Below, piece by piece: positions 26,009 through 34,369 of a stretch of DNA of 64,000 bases; position 1 is the first letter of the stretch, and every line of letters starts with the position of its first letter. The notes beneath the pieces were generated by a model. It ran no database searches. It was given only the letters and a program-made list of their open reading frames with translations, and was not told the DNA's origin. Where the stretch lies: assembly GCA_021732445.1 (NCBI GenBank), contig JAKFUZ010000034.1, positions 1 to 64,000 on the forward strand, given 5' to 3'. The translations under genes and the position numbers were made by a program. This DNA is from Sphingomonas sp. GTDB taxonomy: Bacteria; Pseudomonadota; Alphaproteobacteria; Sphingomonadales; Sphingomonadaceae.

Positions 26009-27148
26009 ATGGTGACGCGGCTGCTCATCATTGGCAACAATGTATCGTCGATGTTGCGCTTCCGTGCAGGGTTGGTGCGGGTCATGGTCGCAGCGGGGCA
26101 TGACGTGCATTTGCTGGTGCCGCAGAGTGACGGCGTGCTGGGTAATTTCGATGCCGAGTGCGCCGCCCTGCGCGCCCTTGGCGCCAGCGTGCATTGCTAT
26201 CCGCTACGCCGGGCCAGCGTGTCACCGTTGCACGACTTGTTGACATTTGGGCATTTTTTGCGCGCAATTTTTGCGATCCGGCCCGATGCCGTGCTTGCCT
26301 ATATGATGAAACCGGTGGTTTATGGCATGGCTGCGGCCGCCCTGCTGCGGGTGCCCCGGCGTTATGCGCTGCTGGACGGGCTGGGCTTTGCGTTTACCGA
26401 CAATGGCAGCGCCACAGTGCCGCTATCGGCGCGGATCACGCGCCTGTTGCTAGCGGGAGCGCTGCGCGTCGCGCACCGGCTGCTGCTGCTCAACAGCGAC
26501 GACCGCAACGACCTGTTGCGCCACAACGTGCTGCGGCGGCAAATGCCCACCGCCGTCATCGCCGGCACCGGGCTCGACCTCGCCCATTTTGACGGGCCGG
26601 TCGCCGACCCCGATAACGTAACGTTTTTGATGATTTCGCGGCTGCTGCGCGACAAGGGCGTGCGCGAATTCGCCGAAGCGGCGCGGCTCGTCACGCAACA
26701 GCGGCCACAGGCCAAGTTCGTGCTGGTGGGCGATAGCGACGCAGCGCCCGGCTCGATCCCGCTCGCCGAAGTGGCGCAGTGGCACTGGCTTCACTACGCC
26801 GGCAAGGCCAGTGATGTCCGGCCATTTCTGCGCGACTGCCTTGCCTACGTCCTTCCCTCCTACCGGGAGGGGCGGCCCCGCACCGTGATGGAAGCCATGG
26901 CAATGCGTCGCGCGTGTATTGTCACCGATGTTCCCGGCTGTCGCGACTGCATCACCAACGGCCAGACGGGCCTTGTCGTGCCCCCGCGCGATGCAGCGGC
27001 GCTCGCACGCGCGATCATGGCATATCTGGATACACCGCACCTGGCGATAATCCATGGCAATGCCGCCAGGCAGGTTGCCGAAGCGCTCTATGACGATGAC
27101 GTGGTCAACCGGTCCGTGCTGGCCGCACTTGATATTTCCGCCGACTGA
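26009..27148 (+). CDS. glycosyltransferase family 4 (PglA/CapM-like)
   Basis: A 379-residue GT4 enzyme. The N-terminus (RLLIIGNNVSSMLRFRAGLVRVMVAAGHDVHLLVP) resembles the acceptor domain of PglA/WbpT-type transferases, followed by DAVLAYMMKPVVYG and YALLDGLGFAFTD. The C-terminal donor domain has FLMISRLLRDKGVREFAEAARLV, FVLVGDSD, YVLPSYREGRPRTVMEAMAMRRACIVTDVPGCRD (EX7E motif) and GLVVPPRD. Such enzymes add the second sugar to a PglC-made lipid-linked first sugar. It lies upstream of the PglC-like gene, consistent with that role. The start has no strong ribosome site; GTG codons upstream are out of frame. Confidence 0.88.
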   Translation: MVTRLLIIGNNVSSMLRFRAGLVRVMVAAGHDVHLLVPQSDGVLGNFDAECAALRALGASVHCYPLRRASVSPLHDLLTFGHFLRAIFAIRPDAVLAYMMKPVVYGMAAAALLRVPRRYALLDGLGFAFTDNGSATVPLSARITRLLLAGALRVAHRLLLLNSDDRNDLLRHNVLRRQMPTAVIAGTGLDLAHFDGPVADPDNVTFLMISRLLRDKGVREFAEAARLVTQQRPQAKFVLVGDSDAAPGSIPLAEVAQWHWLHYAGKASDVRPFLRDCLAYVLPSYREGRPRTVMEAMAMRRACIVTDVPGCRDCITNGQTGLVVPPRDAAALARAIMAYLDTPHLAIIHGNAARQVAEALYDDDVVNRSVLAALDISAD

Positions 27149-27264
27149 AAACTGTCGGACGTCGGACGCCGGCGATGCGCCATTGCCGAAAGCCATAATA
27201 AATTGCCAAATTGCCGGGACCAAATTAGGGAACCAGCTCAATTCAGCTATGGCGGCGAGAGTCC

Positions 27265-28050
27265 ATGATTCGAGAAATCGCAATTAAAGCCTCAGCGCCG
27301 CAGAGCGGATTCCAGCAAGTTCTGGACGCCTGGGAACAGCCCGACACCAAAATCGTGGTGATGCGCGCGGCCGAACCGGTTGCTGCGGTAAGGGAATTTT
27401 ATGAGGCGCATTTCGGGTCGATCGGCACGCCCTGCCCGCTCGGTGAAGATGTCACCATCGGTGGTCGCGAAGCACAGCGCAGTGGGCAGATCTGGATGGA
27501 GGTTCGCTATGATCCCCGTTTCCCCGATGCCTATCGCCATTCGGCCAATGCGCAGCCTCTGCACACCGACGGCTCTTATATTCCCGACTTTCCCAATGCG
27601 ACGCTGATGGCGTGCGTTGCCAACAGCGGAACCGGCGGCGAAACCACGTTTATCGACGCGGAAGATCTTGTCGCGGTGCTGAGGCAAGAAGACCCCGGCC
27701 TGCTCGATACCTTGTCGTCGCGCACATTGCCGCATGCGCGGTCGGGCGATCATGCCGATGAAAAAGTCATCGACCTGCGGGCCGACGGTGTCTGGCTCAA
27801 CTGGAATTATTTCTGCGTCGATCCGGCAATTGACTCGGCCGGCCGAGAGCTGGCGGAAAAATTCCACAGGTTTCTGCAATGTTCGCCGGGCGTCAAAGCG
27901 CACACGCATGGTGTAAAATTAACGCCGGGCGACGCCGTAACCTGGAAAGACCGGCGCGTGCTGCATGGCCGGAACAGCTTTGTGGCCACGCAGGATTCGG
28001 AACGTTTCTTGTGGAAGTGCGCGATCGACGTTGGCCAGTTCGCTAACTGA
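27265..28050 (+). CDS. TauD/TfdA-family Fe(II)/2-oxoglutarate dioxygenase
   Basis: A 261-residue oxygenase with the jelly-roll facial triad: His100 and Asp102 in LHTDGSYI and the distal His near 231 in RRVLHGRNSF, with a following Arg for 2-oxoglutarate binding near the C-terminus (SERFLWK). CVANSGTGGETTFID matches the TauD family. These enzymes hydroxylate, or dealkylate by hydroxylation, a small substrate using O2. Its position between a glycosyltransferase and an aldo/keto reductase-like gene suggests oxidation of a sugar or sugar substituent, which is an inference. Start ATG 27265; a 116-base gap separates it from the previous gene. Confidence 0.85.
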   Translation: MIREIAIKASAPQSGFQQVLDAWEQPDTKIVVMRAAEPVAAVREFYEAHFGSIGTPCPLGEDVTIGGREAQRSGQIWMEVRYDPRFPDAYRHSANAQPLHTDGSYIPDFPNATLMACVANSGTGGETTFIDAEDLVAVLRQEDPGLLDTLSSRTLPHARSGDHADEKVIDLRADGVWLNWNYFCVDPAIDSAGRELAEKFHRFLQCSPGVKAHTHGVKLTPGDAVTWKDRRVLHGRNSFVATQDSERFLWKCAIDVGQFAN

Positions 28051-28054
28051 ACCC

Positions 28055-28807
28055 GTGACGGCGAAGTACCTCACTTTGGGGACCATGCGGTTCCTGGAGG
28101 TTGAGCGCAGCCGGGCTGAATGGCTTGGCTTCCTGAGAAGCGCTCGCGACAGCGGTGTGGTGGCGCTGCACAGTTCGTCCGAATATGAGAGCTTTCCGCT
28201 GCTGCAATCGCTGCTTGGCCAGGCTGGCACGGCGCAACCGGACCTGGGGTATCGCCATATCGCCAAGCTGGCTGAGCCCAGCTTTGACGATGCCGGGTTC
28301 AGCGGGCAGCGGCTGACGGAAAAGGTGCTGGCCTATTGTGTCGCGCTTTCCACGCCGATCCTCCACGATGTCCAATGGATGTGGCGACAGGGGCTGGGCG
28401 ACGATGTCCAGCGACGCCGCGATTTTGCCGCAGCGCTGGATGATATTGGCCGCGCCGTCAGCGACTTGAAACGCCAGGGGCTGATCGAGCGCTTTTTGTG
28501 CTTTGCCTATTCGCCCGCTTTTGCCGAGGCAGCTATCGCGCATGAGGCGATTGACGGGCTGGTCGCCTATCGCAACATGCGCGAACGCGACTATGACGCC
28601 GCCATTGCGCGGTGCGGCGCCCTGGGCAAGGTCTGCCACATCATCCGCCCGTTCGATGCAGGCGCCGCGCTGACGTCAACCGATCAAACCCCGGAGCAAT
28701 TGCTCCGCAGCGCGATTGACATGCCGGCCATCGAAACGGCCATCGTCTCCTCCAACAGCAAAGATCATCTGGCACAACTGGCAGCAGCAATCGGATCAGC
28801 AAGGTGA
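28055..28807 (+). CDS. aldo/keto reductase-like protein with altered active site
   Basis: About 250 residues. The opening TAKYLTLGTMRFLEVERS, GVVALHSSSEYESFPLLQSLLG, and later LIERFLCFAYSPAFAEAAIAHEAIDGLVAYRNMRERDYDAAI follow the aldo/keto reductase barrel order. The strand-2 region that normally carries the catalytic Asp (DTADxYG) reads LHSSSEYE, so the Asp appears replaced while Tyr is kept. The protein is shorter than a standard AKR (about 300). It could be a reductase with modified catalysis or a non-catalytic relative. Start uncertain: GTG 28055 keeps the conserved beta-1 LTLGTM; ATG 28085 would give 240 residues. It overlaps the next gene by four bases (GTGA). Confidence 0.6.
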   Translation: MTAKYLTLGTMRFLEVERSRAEWLGFLRSARDSGVVALHSSSEYESFPLLQSLLGQAGTAQPDLGYRHIAKLAEPSFDDAGFSGQRLTEKVLAYCVALSTPILHDVQWMWRQGLGDDVQRRRDFAAALDDIGRAVSDLKRQGLIERFLCFAYSPAFAEAAIAHEAIDGLVAYRNMRERDYDAAIARCGALGKVCHIIRPFDAGAALTSTDQTPEQLLRSAIDMPAIETAIVSSNSKDHLAQLAAAIGSAR

Positions 28808-29400
28808 AGCGGATTTTTGACCTGTTGATCGTCATTGGCATGGCGCCGTTTTTCGTGCCGGCGCTGCTGCTGGTCATGCTGGCCGTGCGGATCAGGCTTG
28901 GCGCACCCATGTTCTTCCGGCAGGAGCGCGCAGGGTTTAAGGGGCGCACGTTTCGCGTGTGGAAGTTTCGCACCATGACCAACGCGCGCGATGCGCACGG
29001 CAATTTGTTGCCCGATGCTGATCGCTTGCCCCCCTTTGGCAGGTTTCTGCGATCAACAAGCCTTGATGAACTTCCCGGACTGTTCAATGTCGTGATGAAT
29101 GACATGAGCCTGGTTGGCCCGCGTCCGTTCATGGCGCAGTATCTGCCACTGTACAGCGCCGAGCAGATGCGGCGGCACGACGTAATCCCCGGCATCACCG
29201 GCTGGGCTCAGGTGATGGGTCGCAACAGTCTGAGCTGGGAGGAGAAATTTGCGCTAGACCTGTGGTATGTCGACAACCGGAGTTTCCTTTTGGATCTGAA
29301 GATATTGTGGATGACCGCCATCAAGGTCATCGCCCGTCACGGCGTAGCGCAGGACGGCGAGGCAACGATGCCGCTGTTCACCGGCACACCCGGCGCATGA
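28804..29400 (+). CDS. initiating sugar-phosphate transferase (PglC/WcaJ-type)
   Basis: A 198-residue monotopic phosphoglycosyl transferase. One N-terminal re-entrant hydrophobic helix (RIFDLLIVIGMAPFFVPALLLVMLAVRI) precedes FFRQERAGFKGRTFRVWKFRTMT, the catalytic Asp-Glu in RSTSLDELPGLFNVV, MSLVGPRPF and GITGWAQVMGRNSLSWEEKF. It transfers a sugar-1-phosphate from a UDP-sugar to undecaprenyl phosphate, the first committed step in repeat-unit assembly. The small size is that of PglC; WcaJ has extra N-terminal helices. GTG start overlapping the previous stop (GTGA). Partner genes of the bacillosamine type are present in the locus. Confidence 0.9.
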   Translation: MKRIFDLLIVIGMAPFFVPALLLVMLAVRIRLGAPMFFRQERAGFKGRTFRVWKFRTMTNARDAHGNLLPDADRLPPFGRFLRSTSLDELPGLFNVVMNDMSLVGPRPFMAQYLPLYSAEQMRRHDVIPGITGWAQVMGRNSLSWEEKFALDLWYVDNRSFLLDLKILWMTAIKVIARHGVAQDGEATMPLFTGTPGA

Positions 29401-29422
29401 TTCAGCAAATCGGGCGCTGACC

Positions 29423-30082
29423 ATGCGCGTGTTCGGCATTTTCGGCGCGAGCGGCTGCGGTCGGGGGATTATGCCGCTCGCCCGCGACGCGGCAGACCGC
29501 CGCGATAGTGATCGCCTGGTCTTTGTCGATGATGCGCTCGCGGGCCAGACGATCAACGGCCATGCCGTCGTGACGCTCGACGATTTCATGCGAATCGAGG
29601 CGGCGTCGCGGCAGATTGCCATTGCCATTGCTGATCCGGCCACGCGCCGACGGATCGCAGCGCGCTGCGATGCGCTTGCGCTGGACTATTTCTCGGTGCG
29701 GGCCGCGCAGAGCGTGATAATGGATGATGTGGCCCTGGCGCAGGGGGCGCTGATCTCGCCCTTCGTCACGCTCACGTCGAACATTCGCATCGGCGCCCAT
29801 TTTCATGCCAATCTCTACTCCTATGTCGAGCATGACTGCGTGATCGGGGATTTCGTGACCTTTGCGCCGGGTGCCGCGTGCAACGGCAATGTTCATATCG
29901 GCGATGGTGCCTATATCGGGGCGGGCGCCGTCATTCGCCAGGGCACACCCGGAAAGCCGATGCGGATCGGTGCCGGCGCTGTCATTGGCATGGGCGCGGT
30001 GGTCACCCGGGATGTCGCCGATGGCCAGACCGTGATCGGCAACCCGGCGCGCTTGAGGATCAAGGCTGCCGGCGCGCCCTAG
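29423..30082 (+). CDS. PglD/NeuD-like sugar O/N-acetyltransferase (left-handed beta helix)
   Basis: A 219-residue protein with an N-terminal Rossmann-like half (VFGIFGASGCGRGIMPLARD, LVFVDD) and a C-terminal hexapeptide-repeat helix: SPFVTLTSNIRIGAHFHANLYSYVEHDCVIGDFVTFAPGA, then NGNVHIGDGAYIGAGAVIR and MGAVVTRDVADGQTVIGNPAR. The catalytic His of PglD-type enzymes is present in VEHDCVIGD. Such enzymes acetylate the 4-amino group of UDP-4-amino-4,6-dideoxysugars using acetyl-CoA. It follows the PglC-like gene by 22 bases, the usual pairing. Confidence 0.88.
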   Translation: MRVFGIFGASGCGRGIMPLARDAADRRDSDRLVFVDDALAGQTINGHAVVTLDDFMRIEAASRQIAIAIADPATRRRIAARCDALALDYFSVRAAQSVIMDDVALAQGALISPFVTLTSNIRIGAHFHANLYSYVEHDCVIGDFVTFAPGAACNGNVHIGDGAYIGAGAVIRQGTPGKPMRIGAGAVIGMGAVVTRDVADGQTVIGNPARLRIKAAGAP

Positions 30083-30104
30083 CCCAAGCGGGGGGGGCCG
30101 GGCC

Positions 30105-31340
30105 TCAGCCGGGAACCAGTCCGATAGCGCCCACCTCAACCGCCAGCGACTGTTGCCCGGTGCCCTCGCCCAGACTGGCCGAAAGCACATAGGCGTCACA
30201 ACCGGAACTGAATGCCAGCGTCGCGGCAAAGGTGGAGCGAGCGGACGGCGACAGCGGCGTACTTTGCCAAATTGCGCGTCGCTCGGCAGCCGAAAGACAC
30301 TCGACCGACCATGTAACGGTGCCGCCCGCCAGTGTGACCTCCGCCCCATAAGTCACTGTCAGGCGGTAGCTGCCCGGCCGCAGCAGCAGCAGTTTCTGCG
30401 CAACCGTTCGGCGCGCACCCGCGTCGGCAAACAGCACCATGCCGCCGGTATCGCCGGGCCGCATGCCCGAAGCGGCGGTGACCAGCGACTGCCAGGCCTG
30501 CACGCCATTGGCCTGATCCAGATTGGCATCAGACAACGCCGGCGACGTGAACAGCTCGGCCCCGGCGCCCGGAAACTGGCGGACATAGCGGCGCAACAAG
30601 CCAAATTGATGCTCGGCCACCAGCGAATCAAGCAACCCGCGTTGCAACAGTTTGAACGGCGGCGTCTGGGGCCATCGGCCCGCCGCCATCATCAGTTGCG
30701 CCAGCGCCGCGCCGTTGCCCGGCTTGCGCTCAGCCACTTCGAGAAAGCCGTAGAGCCAGGCCGGTTGTTGGGCGATGACGGGGGCGAGCGATTTTCGTAC
30801 TGCCTCTGAGCCGACCGCCTCGGTCAGCTTTGGCATCAGCACAGGCCAGCTCGACTGCGACACGCGCAACGCTATGTCATAATGCCTGATCGCGGCATCG
30901 ACGTCCTGACGGCGGACGGCATCCTCGATGAGCCAGGCATGCGCGCCAAACTCGTGGCGCGAGGTTCGCAAGGACAGCTCCTCAACGAGGCGCACCGGAC
31001 CATTGTCACCGCCTGCCGCATCGGCGGCAAATCCAAGCAGGCGCAGCGCGGTAGGGTTAAGCGCTTGTTGCTGCAACGACTCTCGTGCCATTGTCGCCAC
31101 TTCCGGAGTGGCCACACCGTCGCGGACAGCGTCTGCCAGGCGCGCATCGGCCGCCAGCACCAGCGCCCGTGGGTCGTGTGGCGCCCATCGCAGCGCCTGT
31201 GCGGCGTTGTCGAACAAGGAGACCCGAACCAGCGCAGACACCATTGCCGCCCATGCCAGCGCCAGGCTGGCTGCAACCACCACGAGCCGCCAGGGCGTAA
31301 ACCAGCGCAAAATCAGCCGCACCCCTCGCCCGCAGGGCAA
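30105..31340 (-). CDS. membrane-anchored TPR-like protein encoded after wzc
   Basis: About 410 residues. One N-terminal membrane helix (WRLVVVAASLALAWAAMVSAL) is followed by helical repeats resembling TPRs (ALRWAPHDPRALVLAADARLADAV, DVDAAIRHYDIALRVSQ). A C-terminal beta-rich domain contains LLLLRPGSYRLTVTYGAE and several Cys (VECLSAAER, FSSGCDAYV). No family name recognised. Similar proteins follow wzc in other exopolysaccharide loci and may regulate chain length or export. The start may be TTG 31340 or GTG 31322; neither has a convincing ribosome site. It directly follows the wzc stop (3-base gap), so the genes are co-transcribed. Confidence 0.6.
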   Translation of the reverse strand: MPCGRGVRLILRWFTPWRLVVVAASLALAWAAMVSALVRVSLFDNAAQALRWAPHDPRALVLAADARLADAVRDGVATPEVATMARESLQQQALNPTALRLLGFAADAAGGDNGPVRLVEELSLRTSRHEFGAHAWLIEDAVRRQDVDAAIRHYDIALRVSQSSWPVLMPKLTEAVGSEAVRKSLAPVIAQQPAWLYGFLEVAERKPGNGAALAQLMMAAGRWPQTPPFKLLQRGLLDSLVAEHQFGLLRRYVRQFPGAGAELFTSPALSDANLDQANGVQAWQSLVTAASGMRPGDTGGMVLFADAGARRTVAQKLLLLRPGSYRLTVTYGAEVTLAGGTVTWSVECLSAAERRAIWQSTPLSPSARSTFAATLAFSSGCDAYVLSASLGEGTGQQSLAVEVGAIGLVPG

Positions 31341-31343
31341 ACG

Positions 31344-33551
31344 TCAATCGCGGCTGGCAGTGCCATAGCCATAACCATAGCCATAACCATAGCCATAGCC
31401 CACATTTGCCTGCTTGAACTTGGTCAGCACGACCCCGAAAACATGGGCATGGGCCGCGCGGATCCGACCAAGCGACGCCTTGATCCCGCGCACGGCCACG
31501 CCTTCGGCCTCCACCACAAACACGCACCCTTCAACCGCGCGCGAGAGCAGCGGCGAATCCGCCAGGCCAAGAATCGGCGGGGAATCGATCACGACATGAT
31601 CATATTCCTCGCTAAGCTGCCGCATCAATATCAGCATCCGGTCGCTGCTGAGCAGTTCGCTGGCGCTGGGCGGCACCGGTCCGGCGGTGAGCATGCTCAG
31701 CCCCTTGATATTGGTTTCAAGCACAGCGCTGCGCCAGTCATTTTCTCCGGCAAGAAGATTGCTGAGACCCGACGCGTTCGGCAACGACACGAGCAGGTGC
31801 ATCGAGGGCGACCGCATGTCCCCGTCGATCAACAGCACCCGTTTGCCGGTGCGGCCGAGAACCACCGCCAGACCCAGGCTGGTGGTGCTCTTGCCCTCGG
31901 CCGGCCTTGTGCTCGTGACCATGAAAGATGTCGGCACGCCGTGATCGGTGGAAAATGCCAGGCTTGAGCGCACCGTCAGATAGGCTTCAGACAAGACCGA
32001 CTTGCCGTCCCCCAGCATGCCCAGCACCTTGTCCTCGTCAACATCGGGCACGCTCCCCAGCAGCGGAACGTGAAGCAGGCGGCTGACCTGGCCCGGATCG
32101 CGCAGCCCTTCATCAATCTGATCAAGCGCGAAGGTTACAATCGCTGCGAGCACCAGACCGCCGAGCAGCGCGGCTGCCATGTTTATCAGTAAGCTGGGGG
32201 CTGAGGGCCTGGTCGGCACCTGCGCCTGATCGACAATGGCAATGTTGTTGCTGCCAACGCCAACCACCCCGATTTCCTTGTAGCGCTGCAACAGTGCTTC
32301 ATAAAGCTGGCGGTTGGTATCGGCTTCGCGCTGAAATGTGTTGTATTGGATGGTGTCGCGCTGCTGCTGGTTCAGGCGGGTTTTGTTTTGTTCCACCTTC
32401 TGGCGCAGATCGCGCTCGCGCTTGGCCGCTTCCTGATAGGCCGAATAGCGGCTGCTGGTGACGCGCCCCTCTTCGCGCGCAATACTTGCATCCAGCGCGC
32501 TTAGCTGGGCGCTTAGCGCCCGGGCGGCGGGATAGCCCGGCTCAAACTGGATGAGCATCTTTGCATAATCGGCGGAAACCTCCGCGCGCCGCTGTCGCAG
32601 GCTGGCTATGGCCGTGTTGTTCAGCGCTTCTTCGCTGGAGCCGGCGGCGCTGGCGGTGCTGGCCTTGCTCTCAGCGGCGATGCGATCTGCCGTCGCCTTG
32701 GACAACGCATCATTCAGCGCTTCAAGGTCGGCCGCCACCAGCGTCCGCTCGACCTGGGTTTTGCCGTCAGCGCCGTGGTTCTGGCTCAGCATGACAATGC
32801 CCTTGTCCGAGCCATAATTCACCAGATCCCGCTCGGACTGCTCCACCTTCGCGCGCAGTTCTGCCAGACGGCCCTCCAGAAACAGTCGGGCATCGGCGGT
32901 CGAGGCGAACCGCCGGTCCATGCTCTGCGCGATGAACTGTTCGATCCAGCTATTGGCTATCGCGGTCGAAAGCTGCGGGGAAGCGCTCGTATAGCTGACG
33001 TCGATCAGCGATGAGCCGCGCACTGGCGCAATGGTGACGTGCCGCAACAGCAGGTCGGTAACCGCTTTCTCGCGCCCGGCGGCCAGCTTGCCCGTGGGGG
33101 CTGTTGTTCCCGCACTGGCAAAACCGGCTATCGGCTTTGCTCCATGCGCGGCAAGAAACGCCTCGCTGCTGGCCAGACCCAGCTTGCGCGAAACCCGTTC
33201 GGCCAGCGAGCGCGCCTCAAGCAGCGAATATTGTGTCTGATAAAATTCCAGATCGCGGCCGGTATCGGGCGCCTCCAGCCCCTCCACCTTGGTGACATTC
33301 TTCTGAAGCCGGCTAATCTCGATCCGCGATGTCGCGCGATATTGGGGCGTGGTCAGCAACGTCACCACAAGACCGGCCACCAGCGCTGCGATAATGATCC
33401 CCGCAATCATCCACTTCCAGCGCAGAGCCACATGCCAATATTGCAGCAAAACGGGCGCGGCGAGTTGCTGCCCGTCGCCGCCCGACGACTCGAACGGCGA
33501 GCCAGCGCCATGAGACTGCACCTTCGGGGAATTCGCTTGAAGCATTGCCAT
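31344..33551 (-). CDS. wzc: Wzc-type polysaccharide co-polymerase with tyrosine autokinase domain
   Basis: A 735-residue inner-membrane protein controlling chain length and export. The N-terminal Wzz domain has one helix at WKWMIAGIIIAALVAGLVVTLL and a second at LLINMAAALLGGLVLAAIVTFAL, with the coiled-coil periplasmic part between. The cytoplasmic BY-kinase has Walker A STRPAEGKSTTSLGLA, Walker A' LLIDGDMRSP and Walker B YDHVVIDSPPIL. The C-terminus is GYGYGYGYGYGYG, a tyrosine cluster for autophosphorylation. No phosphatase gene is adjacent. The ATG 33551 may be replaced by a second ATG at 33545. It forms an operon with wza upstream. Confidence 0.93.
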   Translation of the reverse strand: MAMLQANSPKVQSHGAGSPFESSGGDGQQLAAPVLLQYWHVALRWKWMIAGIIIAALVAGLVVTLLTTPQYRATSRIEISRLQKNVTKVEGLEAPDTGRDLEFYQTQYSLLEARSLAERVSRKLGLASSEAFLAAHGAKPIAGFASAGTTAPTGKLAAGREKAVTDLLLRHVTIAPVRGSSLIDVSYTSASPQLSTAIANSWIEQFIAQSMDRRFASTADARLFLEGRLAELRAKVEQSERDLVNYGSDKGIVMLSQNHGADGKTQVERTLVAADLEALNDALSKATADRIAAESKASTASAAGSSEEALNNTAIASLRQRRAEVSADYAKMLIQFEPGYPAARALSAQLSALDASIAREEGRVTSSRYSAYQEAAKRERDLRQKVEQNKTRLNQQQRDTIQYNTFQREADTNRQLYEALLQRYKEIGVVGVGSNNIAIVDQAQVPTRPSAPSLLINMAAALLGGLVLAAIVTFALDQIDEGLRDPGQVSRLLHVPLLGSVPDVDEDKVLGMLGDGKSVLSEAYLTVRSSLAFSTDHGVPTSFMVTSTRPAEGKSTTSLGLAVVLGRTGKRVLLIDGDMRSPSMHLLVSLPNASGLSNLLAGENDWRSAVLETNIKGLSMLTAGPVPPSASELLSSDRMLILMRQLSEEYDHVVIDSPPILGLADSPLLSRAVEGCVFVVEAEGVAVRGIKASLGRIRAAHAHVFGVVLTKFKQANVGYGYGYGYGYGYGTASRD
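31363..31401 (-). repeat. hexanucleotide repeat encoding the Gly-Tyr tail of Wzc
   Basis: On the coding strand six GGC/GGT-TAT units in a row give GYGYGYGYGYGYG. The count is prone to slippage in steps of six bases, which would change the number of phosphorylatable Tyr residues without shifting the frame. Comparable tyrosine-rich tails are common in Wzc proteins. Confidence 0.85.
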
Positions 33552-33582
33552 CCTTAATCGAAACCAGGTACAAATGCCAAAA

Positions 33583-34314
33583 TTATCGCCTGAGAAGAAG
33601 GATCAGCGGGGTGACGATTGCCGGCAGAAGCTGCAATCCGTCCTTGAACAGGCGGCGCGCCTGCGATTCGCCAACAACCACGACATCATTGGCGTAAATT
33701 TCGGGGTCATCATAGCTACCCCGTCGAATCGCCTTAAGATTGTAAAGCCCCGCCATCTTCTGACCATTTACTGTACGAAAAACCACGACGTCTTCCAGCC
33801 TGGCAAATTCATCCAGCCCTTTGGCCGTGGCCACCGCGCGCATCAGCGTCATTCGGCCGACTACCGGGTAAAGTCCGGGCTGCTTCACCTGCCCATCCAC
33901 GGTTACGACCTGGCTGACGATTTCCTTCAGGTTAATGGTGACTTGCGGATCACGCACATAGGCCGCGCGCAGCCGCTGCTCGATGATTTGCTCAACCTCT
34001 GCCGGGGTCTTGCCGGCAGCCTCGATGATACCCGCAAGCGGGAAAGAGATACGGCCGCCCGCATCGGTCTGCACCTCTTTCTTGCTCAGCTCCTCAATGC
34101 CGACGACATCGATCACCAGCCGATCGAAGGGGCCAATATAATAGGGCCTTGTCTCTGCAAGCAAATCGCTGCGCTCGGGCGGCGGCAGGGTTCCGTTCGC
34201 CGCAACAGGAACTACCCCGGTGCCGCCCGACGCCACGGCACCGGCCGCCAGCTTGGGGTGTGCGCAGCCACCAACGACCGCGCAAAGCAACAGGAAAACG
34301 AGGCGAACATCCAT
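33583..34314 (-). CDS. wza: Wza/GumB-type polysaccharide export lipoprotein
   Basis: A 243-residue outer-membrane exporter. A lipoprotein signal (MDVRLVFLLLCAVVGGCAH) gives a lipidated Cys17. The polysaccharide-export domain (PYYIGPFDRLVIDVVGIEELS, VQTDAGGRISFPLAGIIEAAGKTPAEVEQII) is followed by a SLBB domain (VTVDGQVKQPGLYPVVGRMTLMRAVATAKGLDEFA). It lacks the long C-terminal amphipathic helix region of E. coli Wza, as do short GumB-like proteins. The upstream UTR of the wza-wzc-TPR operon should lie in 34315-34369, which is only 55 bases because the next gene's stop is at 34370, so transcription may continue from upstream. Confidence 0.92.
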   Translation of the reverse strand: MDVRLVFLLLCAVVGGCAHPKLAAGAVASGGTGVVPVAANGTLPPPERSDLLAETRPYYIGPFDRLVIDVVGIEELSKKEVQTDAGGRISFPLAGIIEAAGKTPAEVEQIIEQRLRAAYVRDPQVTINLKEIVSQVVTVDGQVKQPGLYPVVGRMTLMRAVATAKGLDEFARLEDVVVFRTVNGQKMAGLYNLKAIRRGSYDDPEIYANDVVVVGESQARRLFKDGLQLLPAIVTPLILLLRR

Positions 34315-34369
34315 TTGTTATCCTTAAGCTGGACTGCGGCTGCCTAGCGGTTTCCACCCACGACTTCCA

